In this document: in pieces, positions 1 to 10,560 of the stretch
Numbering within the stretch: the stretch's first letter is position 1
Layout of the letters: each line of letters begins with the position of its first letter
Source of the DNA: Gordionus sp. m RMFG-2023
Lineage: Eukaryota > Nematomorpha > Gordioida > Chordodea > Parachordodidae
Assembly: GCF_954871325.1 (NCBI RefSeq)
Contig: NC_088779.1
Coordinates: 20,276,846-20,340,845 of the forward strand
Direction: 5' to 3'
DNA length: 64,000 bases
Position numbers and translations under genes: made by a program
The notes under the pieces: generated by a model
Seen by the model: the letters and a program-made list of their open reading frames with translations, nothing else
The model's database searches: none
Told to the model about the DNA's origin: nothing

Positions 1-471
1 TTTTTTATTTTTTTACAACGCAAAAAAAAAATATGTATACATATTTTTCGCTGTCATCGTAATTTTATTAGCATTTAGCTTAAAATTTTTGATGGGATAA
101 AAAAAAATATTAATTTTCAAATTTTGCCAAAGCTGCAACCTTTTTTTCTCATTGGTAAATTTGATATAATAAAAAATAAAAAATTTTAATATCAGAATGC
201 AGACTTTAAATAATACAAATTTAATCTTAAACTAGTAAAATCTTATCATTTTAGTAGAAGGCAGATGGTTGAAACAAGAGCATCTACTGGTAAAGTGAAG
301 GGGCAGGAACTAAATACTCAGATAGGAGTGAAATTAAGATCTATCATAAAATTATTTGTTAAAATATAGGCCGCCAAATAAATATATTATCAAATTTTTT
401 TAAGCAATTTTTTTTAGCTATTATTAATTTGATTTCTTTGAATAAGAACTGCGTGTTAAATACATTAATAA
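1..471. other. A+T-rich DNA without recognisable gene
   Basis: Homopolymer A and T runs dominate. A short, less A+T-rich patch near 255-345 has no coding frame of note. I see no repeat ends or RNA gene here. Confidence 0.5.
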
Positions 472-473
472 TA

Positions 474-2432
474 TGATTTGTTGAAAAACATTTCCATATA
501 TGTTAAAAAACATTATATCCGTAATTATTGTAAAAACTTGTTGAGAAAACCCCATCCTTTTTTAAAAAACTTTTAAAAACTTGAAAGAAAATGTTGAGAA
601 AAACATTATTATTTTTAAAAACTTCCAGTAATTTTTTTACAACTTAAATTAAAACTTCTAATATTTCTTTTTTAAATTTGTGACATTTATTTTAAACTTC
701 TAATAATTTTTTTTCCGATTAAAAAACTATATTTCTATTTTTTTTAATTGTCAAATTTTACTATCGCTAGTATTTTGAATATATCTCCAGTTTCAGGTTT
801 GTTATTTACTAACTTTATATACATAATTTTAGAAACATCTAATAAAACTTCATGTTCTCTCGGGGGATTAACTGAAATAACAAATAGATACCAAAGTGAT
901 TCACTATCCCATCAAATTCCCTTAGATGTCAAACTGATATTACAAACCGATGTCAATATTTGAATATTCAAAGCAATCAAATTTTGATCCTATTTGTTTG
1001 CGGAAAAAAATGGTAATTAGAGCGATGATAAAATGGAATTTGCTAAAATATTGCTGAGCAAACCAATTGATGATCAGCACAATGCAGAGATAATTGCCCA
1101 TGATCTAAATTCCATTGGTTCAGTTTCTCGTTTCAAGGCAAACTTTCTAATATTACTACGGCCTTTTATCTAATAATAAAGCAACGATCGGAAGAAAAAA
1201 AAATAAAACAGAACTTCAATCGAATATAGCTGAATTGTTTGGTAAATTAAATAATGATCATACCATCAAAAACATATATCTAAAGGTGAGAGAGTCGGCT
1301 ATATCAAAATGTATTAAATCAGGGTTAAAGCCAGGAAAGGGTTAGAAAAGAATCCAATAGGAAAAATGCTCCAGGTGTATTTCAAATTAGAAAGGAATAT
1401 TGTGACAAGATGACAAATTTTTCTTTGGAAATTGTATTCTTCCTGGACGAGACAGGGCTTAATACCCATATTATTTCTCACTACGGTTGTGCCCCCTTGG
1501 GGAAAAGGCCATCGGTTAAGTTACCTCTCTCCAAGGAAAAATATATCTCTATGCACAATAGGAATTGGATTGAAAAAATTCACAATTATAGATGGGACTT
1601 CACTGCCATAAAATTAAAAATATACCTCAATGAATTATATACAATTTTACCATTGTATTCAATGCTAATAATGAATAATGCTTAAATTCATCGAATGAGG
1701 ATAATTAGTGAAATTATCCAAATATAATATTTTTGCCACCCTATTCGCTACAATTAAATCCTAACTAAAAAAAATTTGGAGTTCTTAAAAATCAATACTT
1801 ATCAAATTACAGTTATTGCTACTGTTAAACGTATTTTGAGCAGTTATTTTACATATAATTTTTCAAATTTTTATTCTTACATCACAAAATTCATTGAAGA
1901 TGGAATTCAATGCATTCCTTTATGATTGAATTTATAATTGATTGGTATTGTATAATATTTTATATACATAGAATAAATAAATAATAAATAGATTTTATTT
2001 ATTTTGGTGTCTCGAATTGATCATACAAATAAGAATGAACTAACCTTAAATTCGAATTTTCATTCATGTTTATTAAGAAAATATCCTGATTTCCAATCTT
2101 AAGATAATTAAAATTAAAATTAAAATGAATAATACTTTAAATTAAAAAAAAAATTATAATGTATTTTTTTTTAAAAAGTTATTGTAAGAATACAAGAAAT
2201 ATTTTTTTAAATTCATTTTCCCACTTAAACCTGTTTCAAAACATATATTCGAACTTTTTCACATTTTGAAAATTTTCATAACTTTGACCTTAGCTTCATT
2301 AAAGTTTTTAAACTTTCATTATTAATATTTTTTTAAAAAAATTATATTAGAATGTTTTTACAATATTTACGGAAAGTTATTTAACAATATAAGAATTTTT
2401 TTCACATTATGGAAATGTGTTACAACAAATTA
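474..2432 (+). mobile_element. Tc1/mariner-superfamily DNA transposon, copy A, degenerate
   Basis: An element of about 1.96 kb bounded by short inverted repeats: TGATTTGTTGAAAAACATTTCC on the left (474 on) and its imperfect complement GGAAATGTGTTACAACAAA near 2411-2429. Each end abuts TA (472-473 and 2433-2434), the target duplicated by Tc1/mariner/IS630 transposases. The interior (about 735-1900) carries a decayed DDE transposase on the + strand. The same sequence recurs inverted at 3289-4878 (copy C) and in part at 2720-3262 (copy B), and its ends alone make an 87-bp MITE at 30678-30764. Plain DNA transposon, not active. Confidence 0.75.
735..1920 (+). pseudogene. Tc1/mariner-like (IS630/DDE_3 type) transposase remnant, copy A
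   Basis: Remnant of the DNA-cutting and joining enzyme of copy A. In successive frames one can read a helix-turn-helix region (about 1020-1340), a linker resembling RKNAPGVFQIRKEYCDKM, and then an intact stretch at 1410-1685 with FLDETGLNTH, the first catalytic aspartate block of DDE_3 transposases. It is followed by LLIMNNA (a degraded form of IMDNA, the second aspartate) and, downstream in another frame, a region matching the LPPYSPxLNPIE block near 1735-1790. There are several stops and frame changes between blocks, so no full protein is encoded. The order of blocks and spacing fit the superfamily; the exact subfamily is not determined. Confidence 0.75.
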
Positions 2433-2434
2433 TA

Positions 2435-2719
2435 TTATTACTGCTTACTTTTCTCTCTTTTATTGTAAATTCTATCAAATATTTTGCCCCCCTCCCCTTA
2501 TAAAAAATCTAAATTTTATCCAACTGGTCCCTCCTACCAATACAAAATTAGCAGCAAAACAATAAAATCCAAATTAGCACAAAAAAAGGAAATCAAACCC
2601 CCCCCCCCCCCCACCAATTACTATTCAAATGATGATAGCTTCTTCATACTACCTAGCCTTTCCAATTTTAATAAAAATTTTGAGTCATAACCTCTCTGTC
2701 TCCACGGTTGAAGTCTCTA
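2435..2719. other. Spacer between transposon copies with a poly-C run
   Basis: Pyrimidine-rich spacer between copy A and fragment B with an uninterrupted C run near 2598-2611. The open frame across it is proline and lysine rich because of these runs and is unlikely to be coding. Confidence 0.5.
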
Positions 2720-3262
2720 ATTCATCCATCTTCAATGAATTTTATAGTGTAAAAAAATTTAAAAATTATAAGTAAAGTAACTGCTTAAAATACGCTTAAC
2801 TAGCAATAACTTCAATTTGGTTAATTGGTTTAGGATAATTTAATCGGTAATGATTTTTAAGAATTCCAAAAAAAATTTCGATCGGATTTCATTATGGCGA
2901 ATAGGGTGGTCAAAATATGATATTTAGATAATTTACACTCATCCTCGCTCGATGCATAGGAGCATTATCCATTATTAGGCAATGAATTCGATGGTAAAAT
3001 TGCTTATAATTTATTGAGGTATATTTTGAATTTTATGGCAGTGAAAGCCTACTATAATTGTAAATTTTTTCAATCCACTTATTCCTATTGTGCATAGGAC
3101 TGATATATTTTTTCCCTTGGAGGGAGGTAAGATGGCCTTTATCTCAAAGCCCCCCCACCCCCCAATAAACGAAATAATATGGGTTTTAAACCCTCTTTGG
3201 TCCAGGAAAAATACATTTTCAAAAGAAATATTTTTTATGTCACAATATTCCTTTCAAACTTC
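2720..3262 (-). mobile_element. Tc1/mariner transposon fragment, copy B (inner part only)
   Basis: An inverted fragment matching the catalytic part of copy A (its 1380-1920). On the minus strand it contains the sequence around the first aspartate block near 3110-3240 and the IMDN-like block near 2960. It lacks both terminal inverted repeats and stops about 25 bp before the end of copy C. It looks like a truncated third copy caught between A and C, with a C run near 3149-3165 where A has normal coding sequence. Confidence 0.6.
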
Positions 3263-3288
3263 ACAAGAAATATGATACAGTATTAATA

Positions 3289-4878
3289 TGATTTATTGTA
3301 ACACATTTCCGTAATGTGAAAAACATTCTTATAAGGTTAAATAACCTTCCCTAATTATTGTAAAAAACAATTTGATATAATTTTTCTAAAAAAATTTATT
3401 AATAATAATAGTTGTAAAACTATGAAAACTAACGTCAAAAAGTTATGAAAAATTTTCGAAATCTGAAAAAGTTCGAGATATTTTTTTTTATGTTTAGGAC
3501 AAAAGTTTAAGTGGAAAATGAGAATAAAATAAAATTCTATAAAAAAAATTTAGAATTTTACAATAACTTTTTTTAAAAAATATATTCTAAATTTTTTTAA
3601 ATTTAAAGTTAATTTTACTTTTAATTAACTAAAGATTGGAAATCCAGGATAAAAAATTAGAATAATTTCTTAATAAACAAGAATGAAAATTCGAATTTAG
3701 GGTTAGTTCATTCTTATTTGTATGATCAATTCGAGACACCAAAATAAATATAATCTATTTATTATTTATTTAGACGTATATAAAATATTATACAAAATTA
3801 TAAATCCAATCATTAAAGGAATGCACTGAATTCCATCTTCAATAAATTTTGTGTTGTGAGAATAAAAATTTAAAAAATTATTTGTAAAACAACTGCTCAA
3901 TATACGCGTAACAATAGCTATATTCGGTTAATTGGTTTAAGATAATTTGATCGGTATTGATTTTTAAGAACTCCGGAAAAATTTTCGATCGTATTTAATT
4001 ATGGCGAATAGGGTGGTAAAAATATCATATTTGGATAATTTTCCCTAATTAACCTCGCTTGATAAATAGGAACATTATCCATTATTAGCAATGAATTTGA
4101 TGTAAAATTGAGGTATATTTTAAATTTTATGGCAGTGAAAGCCCCATCTATAATTATGAATTTTCTCAATTCACCTATTTCTATTGTGGATAAGAAGATA
4201 TATTTTTTCACAATATTTCTTTTAAATTTGAATTATATCTGGAGCTTTTCTTCTATCGGGTTCTTTTTTTAACCCTTTCCCGGCTTTAACCCATTGATTT
4301 AATACATTTTGATATAGCCGATTTCTCACATTTAGATGTGGAGGTAAGTGTTATATAATTTCAGCTATATTCGATTTAAGTTCTGTGTTGTTTTTTTTCT
4401 TACCATCATTGTTTTATCATATAATGAGATAAAAGGTCGTCGTAATATTTAAGGAAAGTTTCCCTTGAAACGAGAAACTGAACCAATGGATTAATTTAGA
4501 TCATGGGCAATTATCTCTGCATTGTGCTGATCACCAATTGGTTGGCTCAGCCATATTTTATCCAATTCCTTTTTATCGCTCTAATTACCATTTTTCAGCG
4601 AAAAAATATAGGATCAAAGTTTGGTTGCTCGTGAATATTTGATTACTGACATCGGTTTCTAATGTCAGTTAGACATCTCAGGGAAGGAGTGGATAGGTGA
4701 ATAACTTTGGTATCTATTTATTATTTCAGATAAACCCCCGTAGAATATGAACATTAGGGTATTTAAAATTATGTATAAAGTTAGTAAATAATCGAATATT
4801 CAAACCTGAAACTGGAGATATATTCAAAATACTAGCGATAGTAAAATTTGACATTAAAAAATAGAAATATAGTTTTTA
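3289..4878 (-). mobile_element. Tc1/mariner transposon, copy C, inverted and truncated
   Basis: Reverse-orientation copy of element A. Its right-hand terminal repeat lies at 3289 (TGATTTATTGTAACACATTTCC) beside TA at 3287-3288. It runs without interruption to 4878, where similarity to A ends at A's position about 723, so roughly 250 bp including the other terminal repeat are missing. With A it forms a large interrupted palindrome. The transposase remnant is listed separately. Confidence 0.7.
3780..4350 (-). pseudogene. Tc1/mariner-like transposase remnant, copy C (C-terminal half)
   Basis: The minus frame 4211-3999 reads IDGAFTAIKFKIYL, then SLLIMDNVPIYQARLIREN, then FLPPYSP. These are the second catalytic aspartate (IMDN) and the start of the third catalytic block of DDE_3 transposases, better preserved than in copy A. 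Downstream the LNPIENFFG block is shifted out of frame (FFRSS is visible in another frame near 3960-3980). Upstream of 4211 the linker with the basic RK-rich segment is visible near 4230-4290 in other frames. Broken in several places. Confidence 0.75.
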
Positions 4879-4913
4879 CTGTGATACGAGTGCATTATTA
4901 AATATACAATATA

Positions 4914-6570
4914 AGGGGGAGAACAAACTAATATTTTAATTTAATACATTTTGAAATTAAATATGGACAATTAATTAAGATAACGTCATGTTTAAATAAT
5001 AAAAAGAAATGTTGTATTTGTGATGAAAAATGGAAATTTTTTTTGAACTTATTTGAGAATGCTCTGTAAGATTTAAAACTTTTTTTGTAAAAAATCTTTT
5101 TATTATTTGAAGTTTTTAGAATTTCTTAAATATAATCTATTTTGTATATTTCGATAAAAATATGATAATATTATAAACTTTTATAATATTTCCAATAAAA
5201 TAAAAAATACATATAAAATATAATTAAAATTTATCAAATAATTCCATTTATTCCTTTAACTCGATCATGGTACCTTTTTAGAACATAAAGAGTTCATATT
5301 AAAATATTATTAATACAAATCAATTATGAGATTAACTAATTAATCAATTGTTCGCCATAACCCAACTCCAAATAGCTTTGTATGTGATTGTAAAAGTTAG
5401 TAAAATTTTAAGGAATAAATCCATGTAAGAGCTGAATAATATTCCCAACAATTTCATCTCTTGAATTAGGGCGAGGATTGATTGCTCAAAAAAATTTTTT
5501 TTAAAGACTCCAAAAAATTTTCTATGGGATTTATCTGAGGTGAACATAAGAGTAGTATTCAATTCTACCTTTATAAGCATCAAGATGACTTATATGGATA
5601 GATGCAATATCCATAACAATGATTGTATCCGGTGGTAATATATTAATAAGCTCTATCATAGAATCATCCATTATAAGCTCCTTCGATTATTTTATGTTTT
5701 ACCCCTCCAATTCCAATTGTACAAAATATGCTTATATTTTTATCCTTAAAGAATGGGGATTTTTATTATTGGAAGGACAGGTACAACATGCAAGTTTATT
5801 CCAATTTCATCTAAGATTCTCTTGGTATATTTAAGATCTAGATTTGACGAATATTAATTGCCCTGGGAGTATTCTTTATATTAGACTCCTTGCCATCTTT
5901 TTTTTTAGACCAACCTATATTTAGATATATTTACTAATAATTTTTTCTTTTTCGAACTACCAGAAGGCAAATTTTCTATTATCTCCTGAATAGTAAGAGT
6001 GTTATTTTCTATAGGCTAATGATGTATCTTTCAATTATGGAAGAATCTTTTTCTTACTTCCTCTTTTTTGAATATTGTATTCTTTTAGAGGATCTCCATT
6101 TATTTTTGAGAATGTGGCGCGTCTAAATTTATGAATCTATGCCGTAGACATTTCAACGTATTTTGCGATGTCTTTGATTTTTTGTTGTTTGAGGCATTGA
6201 TAACATTTTAATAACTATATCCAATCTTTGTTCCAATGTTTGCGTATTCTTTTTGGTCTTTGAATTCTCGACCAAGATTGAGAGTTTTCATTTTCATTTA
6301 AATTGGAAAAATTAGTAATACTATTGGATAATAAAATCTATACTTGCTTTTTTCTATTACTTTAGAAAAATTTTAAAATATTTAAAAATATTTTAACACA
6401 TTTTTTATTTATTTTAAATTAAAATTACAACATAATTTCTTTCTACATATAGAAATGTTTTTCAAATCATATTATATTTCTGTAGTTAAACATGACGTTT
6501 AATCTTAATTAATTGCTTGTCCATTCAATATGTATTAAAGTAAAATAAAATTTTACTTTCCTTGCCCCCT
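4914..6570 (-). mobile_element. Second Tc1/mariner-superfamily transposon, complete ends
   Basis: A 1.66-kb element distinct from A-C. Inverted repeats of about 80 bp lie at 4914-4990 and about 6487-6570; both outer ends read AGGGGG preceded by TA (4912-4913 and 6571-6572). Shared inner blocks include AACATGACGTT and TTAATTAATTG. The minus strand carries a transposase remnant. The paired ends, TA targets and size are what one expects of a whole but coding-dead Tc1/mariner/IS630 element. Confidence 0.75.
5344..6290 (-). pseudogene. DDE_3 transposase remnant of the second Tc1/mariner element
   Basis: Read on the minus strand from about 6290: a helix-turn-helix-like start (QTLEQRLDIVIKML), a serine/lysine-rich middle, IIVMDIASIHIS near 5620-5570 (second catalytic aspartate block, normally MDNAxIH), and at 5583-5344 a frame containing KSHRKFFGVFKKNFFEQSI, corresponding to the PIENFFGVFKK block that carries the third catalytic residue. 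The glutamate position here is not the expected residue. Numerous stops separate the blocks. Superfamily assignment is by block order and the paired ends. Confidence 0.65.
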
Positions 6571-7163
6571 TAATCGTTTCAAAAAAAATTGACCTGATTT
6601 ATTTATTGGAATATTCCCGTGACTGAATTCTCTGGCCCAATCCGTTACAAATTTTTTTTAAAAAAACCCACTTAAAATTTTTTGCTTATTTTAAATTATC
6701 AAATTATTTTCAGGAGCATAAACCAGGTACGTTGCATATCATTAGGCTAGACCCGGCTGTAAATTATTTCCACTAACCATTAGGTAAGATAGAATGAGAT
6801 AAATTATGGACCTCACTGACTCCATTAGGCATTTTTATCCCACTTTCGCAGTTAACTCGAATTCGCGGAGTATCCAAAATGAATGTATAATTATTATATT
6901 TATTTTATTCATATTTTGAATTCGCGCTAACTCTGAATTCGGCTAAGGACTTCTTAGAGGTACGATAGAGGTTTCGGTCTGCTGTCATGATTGTTAGGAT
7001 ACCAGATAAATTAAAATTATTCCTTTTACTCATTTACAATATATTTTATATTACATATTCAAATTAAATCTACACCTTAATCTAATTATGCTTTTGAAAA
7101 AATAATTAACTGATATTTTTATTATCTATAAAAATTAAAGATTAATATAATATATTTTTAAAA
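6571..7163. other. Intergenic DNA with a short palindromic repeat
   Basis: No gene. An imperfect inverted repeat of about 90 bp at 6852-6945 pairs CGAATTCGCG with the complementary GAATTCGCGC arm around an A+T-rich centre, perhaps a small MITE remnant. The sequence just after the second Tc1 element (CCCCTTAATCGTTT, then ATTCCCGTGA) is echoed near 19478-19520. Confidence 0.4.
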
Positions 7164-7316
7164 AATCAGGAACAGGACGGACCTAAAAATATAAACCCAG
7201 GCTGGGTCGGGTAGGGAACCAAAGTTTAATGACCGGGATATTAAGAATTTTAAAAAAAATCCGGGCCAGGCCATATAAATTCGGGCCATGCCGTGCAAAT
7301 GACATCTGCAGGTCTA
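7164..7316. repeat. GC-rich CAGGCCCGG-type repeat remnant
   Basis: A short patch with many GGCCxGGCC and CCCGG words separated by A/T runs, ending in CTGCAGGTCT. It matches the end consensus of the GC-rich hAT-like elements seen complete at 41382-41772 and 53820-54155. Boundaries are approximate. Confidence 0.55.
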
Positions 7317-8279
7317 AATATATCATAGGAACAACAAAAAAATAATGTATAAAAAAAAATTATCCCGTAGCACTGAGAATGCCGAGGATGCCACGTGATG
7401 TAGAATCCTTTATTTGAATTGCTCCTGTCTATGCCATTAGTGAATAATTCTAAAGTATTTTTAAGAAATTCGCAATACTTTTACACATTTCTCAGTTTAA
7501 AATTAATAAATTGGTCAGTATTTTTTGATCAGTAAAAAGATAAAATTTGATCAGTAAAAAAATTATTTGCTCGGTAAAAAATAAGATTGCGATTTTTATA
7601 ACTAATTATGAACCTGGCTATAGAAGCCATTGAGCTCGTCCTAACCATGCCTTTTTGCACATTTCTCATACCGATTGATGCTCAAAAGAATCTATCCTCA
7701 TCATTTTTTCTAGACCGATCTATTGTACCATATAGTTGGACTTGGATTATATATGGTTCAACCAAAACTGTAAATCAGGAGGATTCGTTGAGATAGAGAT
7801 CTCGGGTCCGTGAAGTGGCTTTTACCATCATTAAAATAGGTTTCTAGAGGAATGTTACTCCAGTACTAAAAAATATCTTTCCTTTATTTAGGTTGCTAAA
7901 GAAATGTGGGAACCTAAGTCAAAGGACACACGTCAAGTAGGAAGATTTTAATGTTGTTTTTAAAATCGACTAATCTAATATTTTAATCAAAATATATTAA
8001 ACAAGCGTTGAGATTTTGCTCATAGATTACAAATTTGAATTGAATATCTATTAACAAAATCTCAAGGCTTGAGTAATACTTTCCTTTAATTTATCTATGT
8101 AAAAAATGTAAAATTATATTCTAAACACAAGATTTCAATGTGATTATAATAAAACTAGTAGATAGCCCGTCAAAAATGATGGGGTTTGAAAATTTTCTCC
8201 TTACTTTTATGATAGTTTTTGTTACTTGATATTTAATATACAATTTTTATTCTTTACAACCCCCCCCCCCTTCAGGCCA
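7317..8279. other. Intergenic, no gene recognised
   Basis: A frame of 62 codons at 7608-7796 resembles no family I know. A C run lies near 8258-8270 and may form the 3' tail side of the SINE that follows. Confidence 0.4.
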
Positions 8280-8436
8280 AGTTCAATCCATTAAAACTAA
8301 ATGTAAATTATGATCTCCCCAAGAACCATCAAGTTAGATTAAGAAAAAAAATGATCAAAAAAATACATTGTTGGGATTCGAACCTAAGTCTATCAGGTTT
8401 GTAAGCAACGTTCTTGCCGATTGGGCCACAGACATT
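8280..8436 (-). mobile_element. tRNA-derived SINE, copy 1
   Basis: On the minus strand the head from about 8436 reads TGGCCCAATCGGCAAGAACG (an RNA polymerase III A box) and, about 30 bp on, GGTTCGAATCCC (B box). The spacing is that of a tRNA gene. Downstream comes a body with CTAACTTGATGGTTCTTGGG that is also present behind the same head at 9225-9376. The shared non-tRNA body identifies a SINE rather than a tRNA gene. tRNA isotype not assigned; the body extends an uncertain distance toward 8250. Confidence 0.7.
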
Positions 8437-9224
8437 TTTCAAAATTATCGATTTTTTAAATATATATTATAAATTGTGAAAGTGTGACTGTCACAGTGAC
8501 AAGACTTTTATATATATTATAGATAAATTAAATTCCCAAACAATAATAAAAGGTTTTTGTTAGTTTCGGCCTAAATATAATTTAAGTCAAAAGAATTAAC
8601 TCCAAAAGAAAAATGTATGTCTCTAAAAAGACTCCTCTATTTATAAATATTTATGTGTACTAGTTACCAAATCACATAACGTAAATCATCCTCGGGATGT
8701 TATATGTAATTTAAAAAGATTTGTAATCTACATATTTACATTCCGGATAAATATGACAAAAACTTGATATATATAAAAAGGCATATAAAATATAATTATT
8801 AAGAGTTTATATAAAAAAAAATTTATTCATTCATTCATCACCCACCAGGAGTTGAAGCGTGCATTATGTATTTTTACTAGTATATAGATCCCATACATGA
8901 TGTCTACCCGTTTTATTATAGTGGACGCCAGTTAGCAAAGTGAAGAAGGAAGAAGTACAATAATGGTGATGTATTAGTTCCGTTACCGGCAGAATAGTGT
9001 TAAGGAAAAAAAATAATATCATATAAAAAACGTACCTGCATCCTTGGTATTTAGTGAGGCAACAAAAAATAATAACCCTTATATCTTGGTAAGTATTGAG
9101 TAAAAAAATGTAGAAAAATATTATGATAAATACTGCCAAGTCAATATATAATAATTTTCTAAAACACAATCTAATTTGCTAAACAACGACCAAAAATGCA
9201 AATCCATTTGTATATATATTAAGT
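8437..9224. other. Intergenic, A+T-rich
   Basis: No gene recognised. A 101-codon minus frame at 9169-8864 is rich in F, I, Y and L and looks like composition, not a protein. A short palindrome (GTGACTGTCACAGTGAC) is at about 8485-8501. Confidence 0.4.
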
Positions 9225-9376
9225 GGTGGAATAGTGCGGTGGCCTCTGATTTAGTTTATATTATCCCCCTAGAATAGAACCGCCAAGTTGGATTTAGGAA
9301 AAAAATTCTTGCAGAATTCGAACCCAAAACCATCGGATTGGCAAGCGGCGCTCTTATCAATTAGGCCACAGATGCT
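9225..9376 (-). mobile_element. tRNA-derived SINE, copy 2
   Basis: Minus strand: TGGCCTAATTGATAAGAGCG (A-box region) near 9370, GGGTTCGAATTC (B box) near 9320, then a body with CCAACTTGGCGGTTCTATTC and GGGGGAT that parallels copy 1. The two copies have diverged but share the head-plus-body order. The TTCCTAAATC stretch between head and body matches TTCTTAATC in copy 1. Confidence 0.7.
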
Positions 9377-10560
9377 CTCAGTATGGTGTCATCCAGGGTA
9401 AGAGTGGATGCTTAAGAAGTTAGATCGACACATTTCTAAGAAGATACTACGTCTTTTATAGAATTCCTTATTTAAATTTTCAGTGGGTGTCTTCTGTTAT
9501 TTTTAAGGTTAAAAAGCCTCGTCTCAAGGATTACCAAGGTGTTGGTAACTATGGGCATTACATTTTGAAGGTTGGAGTATTTGTTACTTTTTAAATTTTT
9601 GATGTGGACCAGAGCAAAGTGGGAATTGTTTAATTTAGATGAAAAATAAATACAAGCATAGTCCCAGGCTAGGGGAAGGCAGTTAGACCAAGGTATTAAA
9701 GTTTAGGACTCTCCTTAAGGGGACTAACTGGTTAGAGGGTGGATGATATGTTAGCCATTTTGAAAGCTTGTATCTGTTGATTTATTTGTGGCGAGGTAGG
9801 CCTCCAGGAGAATATTTAATTACAATGTATTGACCTTTATTGTCAATTATTTTACCATAATCAACACAGTTAGATGTAATTACTATGTTACTTAATAGAC
9901 GGTGAGCGATAAAGATTAGTTACTGCCGGGAGCCCCTATGGTTGGAGTTGGATATTGCCTCTAGCCATTTATATCCTGTTTTCGCCTTAAAAATGGTTCA
10001 ACTTCTCAAGGTGACCATTTGTTAGGAGGTAATCAACGGAACGGGTTACACATGAAGAATCCCAGTCTTTTTGTGCATTGTTCTTATATGGTATTGAGAG
10101 CGGTTTTTGTTCTTGGTGTTAGGTCTGCTTGTGAGCGGTTGGAGATCAAGAATTTATAGGTGGAAAAATTCGATGAAATGAAGGATAAATAGGCAAAAGG
10201 GTGAGCGGATGCCAATTCCGCAAGAGGTCGAAGTCAAAAACAAGGTTGAAAGCGATTCCAATAGGACTTTATTTTAAGTTCATGCGAGCCTATTTAAAAA
10301 TAGGTGTTGATATTATAACAAATAGAATTTTAGGTATATTAAAAAATGATATTTAGTAAAAAAGGAAGCATAATGAACAGGAAGGGCTTTTAATAACATG
10401 TTAGGTAGGGTGTTGAGTTAGTTAAAAAATGTCAACAGCCTCCTTTCCCTCTATGAGATTCTAGGTGGATGAAATCATCTGGAATATTTGAAGGAAAGGA
10501 GGGGGAAAATGCGTGTGAACTGTCACATTTGGAGATAGTTAGTGAAAACCAGTTGGTTGT
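9377..10560. other. Less A+T-rich decayed region, no gene recognised
   Basis: Roughly 1.1 kb with clearly more G and C than its surroundings and without long A/T runs. One + frame stays open through about 9995-10155 (a stretch including DHLLGGNQRNGLHMKNPSLF) but matches no family I can name. It could be an old mobile-element body or a recent arrival from a different sequence class. Confidence 0.35.

Noticed and set aside
8280-9376. Two functional tRNA genes
   Set aside because: The tRNA-like heads share a non-tRNA body downstream and their stems do not pair well, so a SINE family is the better reading.
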